Assembly (NCBI GenBank): GCA_016709025.1
Contig: JADJEQ010000006.1
Coordinates: 62,001 to 126,000 of the forward strand
Direction of reading: 5' to 3'
Source: Bacteroidales bacterium
Lineage (GTDB): Bacteria; Bacteroidota; Bacteroidia; Bacteroidales; Lentimicrobiaceae
DNA length: 64,000 bases
The translations under genes and the position numbers were made by a program. The notes under the pieces were generated by a model. That model was not told where the DNA came from. It ran no database searches and saw nothing but the letters and a program-made list of their open reading frames with translations. Numbering within the stretch: position 1 is the first letter of the stretch; each line of letters opens with the position of its first letter. Positions 1-7,050 of this stretch are shown here, in pieces.

Positions 1-242
1 TCATACTAAATCAATAAATATATTACATCTCTAAAAAGATTTTACGCCCTGTTGTAAATATTTTTACTATGTTTGTTGGCTTTATTCTTTTTATCTGAAC
101 ATTCAAATTACAAAGAGCCTAAAAAGACATTAAGTCTTAAAAGGTATAAGCGGTTTGTTTTTAGTTTTATCATCACTCTTTAAATGTATTAAGTAGTTTG
201 AGACTGACATCATCCATAATTGAATACCTGAGGGGCAAAAGC

Positions 243-3035
243 ATGATAAGGCTTATTACCCTGGGCATTATTGGGCTTTCAGTAACTACTGTGCTTATTG
301 TGGTTGCTTATTCATTATTCAGTGAATATAACCGTTTCAGAACAGAATCTGAAAACCTGAGAATTATATATACCGAAGACCAGAAGAAACTGGTTAAAAA
401 TGAGGTAGAAAAGGTAATTGAATATATAGAATATAACCGGTCGCTTTCACAGGACCGGATTAAATTCGATCTCAAACTCAGGGTAGACGAGGCGTGGGAG
501 ATTGCAAACAATATTTATATTGAGAACAGAGGGAGCAAATCGGAAGCAGAAATTCGTAAAATGATCCGTGATGCATTGAGACCCATAAGGTTTAATAATG
601 GCCGGGGCGATATCTTTATCTACACTACGGATGGTGTTTCAGTTATGTTGCCAAGAAGCCGGAAATTTGAAAACCGGCAGAGCCTTGACCTTCGCGATAG
701 TCTTGGCAATTTTCTCGTTCAAAATGAGGTAGCGCTTCTGAAAGAGGTTGATCAGGGTTATTTGACTTACCGGACGCATGGAGGCCATGAATACGGGGAT
801 TCTGCAATATTCAAATATACCTATGTTAGGAAATTTGAACCCTTTAACTGGTATTTGGGGTCAAAAGATTATGTAAAAGATTTTGAAGATGGCTTAAAGA
901 AGAACCTTCTCGAATGGATTTCTAATGTCAGGTATGGCAATGAAGGATATATCTTTATCAATACATTTGAAGGAAGCGCATTATTAACCAATGGAAATAT
1001 ACCTGAACAACCGATAGATATATATAAAAGCAATGATACCAACTGGATTAATGTCTTAAAGCAACAGCAAAGCACTGTGAAAATAGGGTCAGGATTCATT
1101 GAATACAGGTTTAACAGACTTGCTTCCAAAGATTTTGAGCCTAAAGTTTCGTATGTGATGCCTGTAAAAGATTGGGGTTGGATTGTTGGGGCCGGGTTCT
1201 ATAAAAATGATATAGAAAAGGAAATTGCTTACAATCTGAAAGAAATTACTGGTAAAATAAACGACTGGGTAATCAGGATGGTTGTGCTGTTATCCTTGTT
1301 TCTCGTTTTCACCATCTTGTTTGCCAGATTTGTATCCAACTGGCTCAGAAAAGAATTCGGTCGCTTCACCGAAAGTTTCAAAAAAGCCAGCCTTGAGCCC
1401 GGGCAGATGGATAAACAGGATATTTCATTTCAGGAATTCCGCGAACTCGCCGACTCGGTTAATAACACCATCGCAGAACGCGACAATGCACTGAAAGCCC
1501 TTGAAAAGGAACAATCGCTGCTCCGGTCATTGATTGATTCAATTCCCGATTTTATTTTTTTCAAGGATGTTAACAGCAACTATGTCGGATGCAATAAAGC
1601 ATTTGCCAATTTCCTTGGCATGACCGAAAAAAACATCATCGGGCACAACGATTTTGATTTGTTTGCAAAGGAAGCAGCAGAAATATACCATACGAACGAC
1701 AGAAAAATTCTGGGTGACAAAATTCCGATCAGAAACGAAGAATGGACGGTTTTCCCGGATGGGAGCCGGAGACTTTTGGATACTGTTAAAGTACTCTATA
1801 CTGATGCCAGGGGAGAAGTGTTGGGCATCATGGCATTGAGCCGGGATATAACGGAGAAAGAAGAGATTCAGGAACAATTCAGGGCTGCCAAAGAAAAAGC
1901 CGAAGAATCAGACAGGCTTAAAACTGCATTCCTGGCAAATATGAGTCATGAGATCCGGACCCCGATGAACTCGATTATTGGTTTTTCGACGTTACTTGGC
2001 GAAGACTACCTTTCTGAAAGTGAAAAAGCTGAATACATCCAACATATCAATCATTCAGGTGAATCCTTGCTTAATCTCATTGACGATATTATTGATATTG
2101 CAAAGATAGAAGCCGGGCAGCTGACAGTCACCTCTGAAAGTTACAGCCTGAGTGAACTGATGGAGGAATTGCAGACTACCTATACCGAACTGATTGTCCG
2201 TAAGTTCAAAACTCAGGTAAATCTCATTGTGGAACCTGTTATTCTGCCTTCCGGAAATACAATAATGACAGATCCTTTCAGGCTCAGGCAGGTAATATCC
2301 AACCTGCTGTTCAATGCCATGAAGTTCACCAGTCAGGGTTCTATTACCTATGGCTTCAGACTCGAAGGGAATGACATTCTTTTTTATGTTCGGGATACGG
2401 GTATCGGAATCGCCGAAGAAAACCACGCGATCATATTCAACCGGTTCAGGCAGGCACAGAATGCCGGGAAAAAACATTATGGTGGCACCGGTCTTGGATT
2501 GGCCATTTCGCAGCATATCATCGAATTGCTTGGCGGAAAAATATGGGTAGAATCCCAGTTGGGCCAGGGCTCAGTGTTTTATTTCACCATACCATATAAA
2601 CCGGTTGAAAAACATTCTGATGCAGATATGAAACTCAGGGAGCGGACTTTATTCTACGACTGGAGCGATAAAACAATGATGGTGGTAGAGGATGTTGATT
2701 CTAACTTCAATTATATCAGTGCAGCACTCTCAAGAACCGGTATAAAATTAATCAGGGCAAATGATGTTAAAGCTGGTATTGAAGCATCTCTGTCTGACAC
2801 CCACTTTGATCTCGTGCTGATGGATGTCAGTGTAACGGAAATGGATGGTTATGCGGCTGCAAAGGAAATTAAAAAGAACCGACCACTTGTGCCGGTTGTA
2901 GCTCAGATTGCATATTCTTCGCAGGAAGTAACTGAACGATGCCATGAGGCTGGTTGTGACGAATTTATTTCTAAGCCAATTAAGTTTAATGTACTGATGA
3001 ATGTATTGTCGAAATATCTTGATAAAAAGGAATAA
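243..3035 (+). CDS. Hybrid sensor histidine kinase (Cache-PAS-HisKA-HATPase-REC)
   Basis: Membrane sensor kinase fused to its own receiver, about 930 residues. A membrane segment at residues 2-25 is followed by an extracytoplasmic Cache-type sensor (about 40-335), a second membrane segment (about 342-365), a PAS domain (about 427-539), HisKA with MSHEIRTP (His569), HATPase_c with DTGIGI and GGTGLGLAI, and a C-terminal receiver (about 810-930) with LMDVSV (Asp861). No DNA-binding output is attached, so the phosphate probably passes to a partner encoded elsewhere. I chose ATG 243, preceded by a purine-rich GAGGGG, over an in-frame TTG at 198, because the shorter form starts directly at the hydrophobic segment. 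It is a single-gene unit closed by a terminator. The ligand is unknown; Cache domains usually bind small molecules. Confidence 0.9.
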   Translation: MIRLITLGIIGLSVTTVLIVVAYSLFSEYNRFRTESENLRIIYTEDQKKLVKNEVEKVIEYIEYNRSLSQDRIKFDLKLRVDEAWEIANNIYIENRGSKSEAEIRKMIRDALRPIRFNNGRGDIFIYTTDGVSVMLPRSRKFENRQSLDLRDSLGNFLVQNEVALLKEVDQGYLTYRTHGGHEYGDSAIFKYTYVRKFEPFNWYLGSKDYVKDFEDGLKKNLLEWISNVRYGNEGYIFINTFEGSALLTNGNIPEQPIDIYKSNDTNWINVLKQQQSTVKIGSGFIEYRFNRLASKDFEPKVSYVMPVKDWGWIVGAGFYKNDIEKEIAYNLKEITGKINDWVIRMVVLLSLFLVFTILFARFVSNWLRKEFGRFTESFKKASLEPGQMDKQDISFQEFRELADSVNNTIAERDNALKALEKEQSLLRSLIDSIPDFIFFKDVNSNYVGCNKAFANFLGMTEKNIIGHNDFDLFAKEAAEIYHTNDRKILGDKIPIRNEEWTVFPDGSRRLLDTVKVLYTDARGEVLGIMALSRDITEKEEIQEQFRAAKEKAEESDRLKTAFLANMSHEIRTPMNSIIGFSTLLGEDYLSESEKAEYIQHINHSGESLLNLIDDIIDIAKIEAGQLTVTSESYSLSELMEELQTTYTELIVRKFKTQVNLIVEPVILPSGNTIMTDPFRLRQVISNLLFNAMKFTSQGSITYGFRLEGNDILFYVRDTGIGIAEENHAIIFNRFRQAQNAGKKHYGGTGLGLAISQHIIELLGGKIWVESQLGQGSVFYFTIPYKPVEKHSDADMKLRERTLFYDWSDKTMMVVEDVDSNFNYISAALSRTGIKLIRANDVKAGIEASLSDTHFDLVLMDVSVTEMDGYAAAKEIKKNRPLVPVVAQIAYSSQEVTERCHEAGCDEFISKPIKFNVLMNVLSKYLDKKE

Positions 3036-3062
3036 AAAAAGGGGCTTAGGCCCCTTTTTTAT
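3034..3062. terminator. Bidirectional intrinsic terminator
   Basis: An A-run, stem GGGGC, loop TTAG, stem GCCCC and T-run begins at the stop of the sensor kinase. The flanking A and T runs make it usable from both sides, and it overlaps the stop codon of the small minus-strand gene that follows. It separates the two convergent genes. Confidence 0.85.
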
Positions 3063-3238
3063 TTTTTCGGCTCGTAATAACAAACTTTTGGTGAACCAAT
3101 TTTGTCATCTTTTTTCAGTTTCTTAATCGCATTATCAACATCTTTTTTTTCTATTCCTGTCAATTCAGCAATCTCTCCTGATTTCATTGGTTTACCAGCG
3201 TTGACCAATGCCTGCAATACTTTTTCAGTTGTTTCCAT
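3059..3238 (-). CDS. Small winged-helix (MarR-like) protein, 59 aa
   Basis: A compact basic protein starting METTEKVLQAL and ending CYYEPKK. The segment KPMKSGEIAELTGIEKKD has the look of a helix-turn-helix: a SGEIAELTG helix, a short turn, then a recognition helix KKDVDNAIKKLKKD. It resembles the short stand-alone MarR/ArsR-like wHTH proteins found in many anaerobes; that assignment is by pattern only. The ATG lies 16 bases downstream of the preceding DUF1015 stop codon on the same strand, so the two are probably co-transcribed. Its stop lies inside the bidirectional terminator. The function could be DNA binding, but no target is evident. Confidence 0.7.
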   Translation of the reverse strand: METTEKVLQALVNAGKPMKSGEIAELTGIEKKDVDNAIKKLKKDDKIGSPKVCYYEPKK

Positions 3239-3254
3239 TTTATCGTGATTTAAA

Positions 3255-4502
3255 TTAGTCCAGCAAATGCACTACAAGTCCGCTTCGCAACTTTGGTTCA
3301 AACCAGGTCGTTTTCGGCGGCATAATATTTCCTGAATCAGCAATATCGATCAATTGCTGAAGTGATACCGGGTAAAGTGCGAAGGCTACAGCCATTTCGC
3401 CGCTGTCAACCCTTTTCTTAAGTTCTCCAAGCCCACGGATGCCGCCGACAAAATCAATCCTTTTAGAAGTCCTGAGATCGGTTATACCTAGAATACTGTC
3501 AAGTGCCAATTTGGAGAGCACGGTAACATCAAGCACTTCGATGGGGTCATTATCGTTATAGGTGCCGGTGCGGGCTGTCAGTGAATACCATTTTCCTTCA
3601 AGGTACATACTGAAGTTATGCAGGCGGTTGGGTTTGTAGATTTCAGTTCCCTTTTCCTCAATCTGAAATCCCTTACCCAGTTCTTCCATAAACCTCTCTA
3701 CAGACAGGTTGTTAAGGTCTTTAACCAGGCGGTTATAATCAATGATGGTAAGCTGATCGGACGGGAAATGGACCGCAAGGAAGAAATTATACTCTTCGTT
3801 CCCGGTGTGGTTCGGGTTGTTTTTTTTCTTTTCATTACCAACAAGGGCGGCTGCAGCTGTCCGGTGATGACCATCGGCTACGTAGGTATAGGGAACTTTG
3901 CCGAATAAGGTAACGATCTCCCGGATGGTGGCTGTATCGCTGATAACCCAGAAATGGTGGCCAAATCCGTCATCGGCTGTGAAATCATAATCAGCCTTGT
4001 TGTTATTCACAATCCTGCTTACAATTGAATCAATTTCAGCAACAGCAGGATAAGTAAAAAAAACAGGTTCCATATTTGCATCTGTAACGCGAACATGTTT
4101 CATCCTGTCCTCTTCTTTATCTTTGCGGGTTAATTCGTGCTTCCGGATAATTCCATTCATGTAATCTTCCACTCCGGCGCATCCGACAATCCCGTACTGT
4201 GTTTTACCATTCATTGTCTGGGCATAGATATAAAGTCTTTCTTCAGCATCCTGAACCAACCAACCCTTAGCACGGAATCCGGCCAGGTTCTCACTGGCTT
4301 TCATGTACACTTCTTCCGAATGTTCATCTATACCTTCGGGCAGGTCGATCTCGGGTTTAATGATGTGTAAAAGTGAATATGGATTGTCTTTTGCTTCAAC
4401 CCTGGCTTCCTGAGAGTTGAGTACATCGTAAGGTCTGGATGCCAGTTTCTGCGAAATTTCTTTTGGGGGTCTTAGCCCTTTGAAAGGTTTAAGGATTGCC
4501 AT
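3255..4502 (-). CDS. DUF1015 family protein
   Basis: A 415-residue cytosolic protein of the DUF1015 family, recognisable from its start (AILKPFKGLRP, then SRPYDVLNSQEAR) and the strongly conserved YVADGHHRTAAA near residues 205-218. In many Bacteroidota and other bacteria this family is linked to serine biosynthesis genes (serC, serA). Here a SerA homologue lies two genes upstream on the same strand, which fits that association. The biochemical activity is not established; the conserved DGHHR resembles a catalytic or nucleotide-binding loop. The length is normal and the gene is intact. ATG 4502 is the only sensible start. Confidence 0.88.
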   Translation of the reverse strand: MAILKPFKGLRPPKEISQKLASRPYDVLNSQEARVEAKDNPYSLLHIIKPEIDLPEGIDEHSEEVYMKASENLAGFRAKGWLVQDAEERLYIYAQTMNGKTQYGIVGCAGVEDYMNGIIRKHELTRKDKEEDRMKHVRVTDANMEPVFFTYPAVAEIDSIVSRIVNNNKADYDFTADDGFGHHFWVISDTATIREIVTLFGKVPYTYVADGHHRTAAAALVGNEKKKNNPNHTGNEEYNFFLAVHFPSDQLTIIDYNRLVKDLNNLSVERFMEELGKGFQIEEKGTEIYKPNRLHNFSMYLEGKWYSLTARTGTYNDNDPIEVLDVTVLSKLALDSILGITDLRTSKRIDFVGGIRGLGELKKRVDSGEMAVAFALYPVSLQQLIDIADSGNIMPPKTTWFEPKLRSGLVVHLLD

Positions 4503-4678
4503 ATCTGTATATATTAGTTAGAGAATTCCCGGGCATTAATTGGATTTATTAAAACAATCCATCCGGCAAAGCAGGGTCCATAACAACAACCCGACTGCCG
4601 GATGAGGCAAAAGTATAGAATTAAATTCTAACTATAAAAGATATCATGAACCTGTTATCTGATTTTATCAGCAACTGT

Positions 4679-5089
4679 TTAGTCCGGATCTTCTCCGTTC
4701 AGATCAGCAGCCCGCTGCAACGAACCAATCAATGCACCAATCATTTTGGTCATTTCCATCAATTGCTGACGCGATTCCTCTGCATCATGCTCCGACATGT
4801 AATCCAGCTTGGTCGACATAGTAGTAAAAACCACACATTCCCTCACTGCACTTTTGGCCATTTTCAGATAGTAGATAAATTGACTCTTGTTTCTGGCTGA
4901 ACCTTCCGAAATATTAAGTGCAATTGCGTGGGCCGACAGATTAAACCTGGTTCCAATACTGGCATGACTGTCGTTGGGGTATAAAGTGGTCTTTTTCGTG
5001 ACCCACTCGATGTAATCGAGTGCCTTATGATAAATTCTTAAGTCTTCAAACCTAAAGAAAGTTACTGCTTTTTCGAGTTCAGAATCCAT
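4679..5089 (-). CDS. Four-helix bundle protein (S23/IVS family)
   Basis: A 136-residue helical protein of the family first seen in 23S rRNA intervening sequences (four helix bundle, often labelled S23 ribosomal protein). The diagnostic N-terminal part is FEDLRIYHKALDYIEWV, followed by the amphipathic segment SAHAIALNISEGSARN. Members are common as single genes in Bacteroidota and have no proven enzymatic role; they may form pentamers. It sits between DUF1015 and serA on the same strand with over 150 bases on each side, so it looks like an insertion into an otherwise serine-linked gene order. No rRNA is present nearby. Confidence 0.85.
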   Translation of the reverse strand: MDSELEKAVTFFRFEDLRIYHKALDYIEWVTKKTTLYPNDSHASIGTRFNLSAHAIALNISEGSARNKSQFIYYLKMAKSAVRECVVFTTMSTKLDYMSEHDAEESRQQLMEMTKMIGALIGSLQRAADLNGEDPD

Positions 5090-5242
5090 GTGTACTAGTT
5101 TTGTTGGTTAATTATTCAGAATGGCAGTCTCAGAAAACTATTATTGTCAGAATTGATAAAATATTTGGTTTCAGATTTGGTGGCTTAGATGTTTGAACCC
5201 GTAAAAAAACCAGCATCAACTTATAATGTTCAGTTTTAATAA

Positions 5243-6166
5243 TTATTTATTTACCTGAAATGTGGTAATTCCGTTTTCCAGGAAGTCAACAATCTGTCTG
5301 GCAGCAGCAAGACCGGCATTTACGTTGGCTTCTGATGTCTGGGCACCCATTTTTTTGGGAGTAAAGAAATACCTTCCGGCAAATTTTTCAGAAACATCTG
5401 CTTTGCAATCCGGCTCAATATCACTTAAATATTTGAAATCTGGCCTTGCTTCAAAAACTTTCAGTAATCCTTCCTCATCAATTACCTCTTTACGCGCGGT
5501 GTTAACCAGGGTAGCACCTTTAGGCATTGAAGAAAGCAACTCAAAGCCGATCGATTTTTTGGTTTGTGCATTCGCAGGAATGTGTAGAGAAATGTATTGG
5601 CATTTGCTGTATAATTCTTCAACTGAAGCCAGTGGTTTTACTCCGTCTTTTTCCATTGCAGAAGCATCAACATACGGGTCATAGGCGTACAGCTTCATGC
5701 CAAATCCTTTGGCAATGCCGGCAACATACTTTCCAACATTACCATAAGCATGAATTCCAAGGGATTTATCCCTGAGCTCAGTTCCTGAACTGCCATTATA
5801 AGCATTGCGGGCCATGTAGATCATCATTCCAATAGCAAGTTCGGCTACTGCATTTGAATTCTGACCGGGAGTGTTCATAGCAACTATTTTATGCTCAGTA
5901 GCTGCTGCAAGGTCGATGTTGTCGTATCCTGCTCCGGCGCGAACAATTATTTTCAGGTTCTTACCTGCTTCAATAACTTCGCGGTCTGCAATATCACTGC
6001 GGATAATCACTGCATCTACCTGTTCAACTGCCTTCACAAAATCAGAATGTTCAGTGTACTTTTCGAGCAGAAGAAGCTCATAACCAGCTTTCTCAATAAT
6101 CTGCCTGATTCCGTCAACGGCAACTTTCGCAAATGGTTTATCGGTAGCGACAAGAACTTTTTTCAT
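5243..6166 (-). CDS. serA: D-3-phosphoglycerate dehydrogenase
   Basis: Oxidises 3-phosphoglycerate with NAD as the first step of serine synthesis. It has 307 residues and lacks the C-terminal ACT (serine feedback) domain. The substrate-side motif RAGAGYDNIDLAAA is near residue 78, the Rossmann loop LGIHAYGNVGK near 136-146, and the catalytic-type Arg in NTARKEVI near 222. Where classical 2-hydroxyacid dehydrogenases have a catalytic His before GA, this protein has TPKKMGAQT. From memory, Bacteroides SerA shares TPKKMGAQT, so this is probably a lineage variant rather than damage. The gene is intact. Neighbouring DUF1015 supports the serine role. Confidence 0.88.
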   Translation of the reverse strand: MKKVLVATDKPFAKVAVDGIRQIIEKAGYELLLLEKYTEHSDFVKAVEQVDAVIIRSDIADREVIEAGKNLKIIVRAGAGYDNIDLAAATEHKIVAMNTPGQNSNAVAELAIGMMIYMARNAYNGSSGTELRDKSLGIHAYGNVGKYVAGIAKGFGMKLYAYDPYVDASAMEKDGVKPLASVEELYSKCQYISLHIPANAQTKKSIGFELLSSMPKGATLVNTARKEVIDEEGLLKVFEARPDFKYLSDIEPDCKADVSEKFAGRYFFTPKKMGAQTSEANVNAGLAAARQIVDFLENGITTFQVNK

Positions 6167-6301
6167 GTAGGGGAGTGGTTTTTAGAAATTCACTATAAAA
6201 GTAAAAAGTATAATTGAGGTAAACAAATTTAATATGAAATTTCTGTTCGTTTTCGTTCAAAATGCAGAAATGATGTCCATTTGCGGACAGATTTATCAGA
6301 A

Positions 6302-6940
6302 TTACCGTAAAACTGATCCCTGATTTGCCGAATATTCTGCCAAACTCTTTAACTGGTCATCAGGAATCGGCCGGTTCTTAAAATTGCATTGCAATAAAAT
6401 TGAACAGGCGAATTCGAAAAATACAGCCTTCCGGATTACATCCTGATAATTACTCCCACATACTACCTGTCCATGGTTCGCCAATTGAACAAGGCTGAAT
6501 GTTGTAACCTGTTCATCTATGGCGCGGGCCAATTCATCAGAGCCGGGAGGCAGAAAAGGAATAAATCCTATATCACCTATATAAATCGGAACTTCTATGA
6601 TAACATTGTAATCGGGTGTTATATCCATACATGCAATGGTAGTAGCTGATGGCGATTGAAAGTGTAAAACAGTATTCACATCAGGCCTTTTACGCATGAT
6701 AGCGCGGTGAATCCTGTATTCTGCCGAAGGTTTGACAACACTGTCAATATCGTCTTCATAGATAGATATCCTTGAGATTTCATCAGTGCTGATGAATGGC
6801 AGCCACGATCCGGTACCCGATATCAGCATGGTTTGATCGCTGAGCCTTTGCGACAGATTACCGCTGCTGCATTTGATAAGGCCTGCTTTCCCTGCTTCAT
6901 GTGCCCAAAAAGTAAACAAATCGAGATCTTTCTGTTTCAT
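6302..6940 (-). CDS. Class II aldolase/adducin family protein
   Basis: A 212-residue protein with the class II aldolase fold. GNLSQRLSDQTMLISGTGSW near the start is the phosphate-binding region, and ANHGQVVCGSNYQD carries the distal metal-ligand His. The proximal metal motif is VLHFQSPSATTIA: family members normally have His-x-His, here the second His is Gln. Metal binding may thus use another ligand or be altered. Related enzymes cleave fuculose or rhamnulose phosphates, but the substrate cannot be read from sequence. It lies upstream of serA on the same strand with a 135-base gap, so it is probably transcribed separately. Confidence 0.75.
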   Translation of the reverse strand: MKQKDLDLFTFWAHEAGKAGLIKCSSGNLSQRLSDQTMLISGTGSWLPFISTDEISRISIYEDDIDSVVKPSAEYRIHRAIMRKRPDVNTVLHFQSPSATTIACMDITPDYNVIIEVPIYIGDIGFIPFLPPGSDELARAIDEQVTTFSLVQLANHGQVVCGSNYQDVIRKAVFFEFACSILLQCNFKNRPIPDDQLKSLAEYSANQGSVLR

Positions 6941-7050
6941 ACCTGTTTATTCGCTGAGCTTCCCGTAAAAAAATGCGGGACAGCTATGAGATTTCAACCC
7001 TAAGCCGCCAATGCAATAAATGTTATTAACACGCTACTAAAATAGTCATT

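Noticed and set aside
198..242. TTG start at 198 for the sensor kinase
   Set aside because: ATG 243 is preceded by a purine-rich stretch and starts directly at the membrane segment; the 15 extra residues add nothing recognisable.
5090..5242. Possible tRNA between serA and the four-helix-bundle gene
   Set aside because: No cloverleaf or T-loop consensus could be found on either strand.
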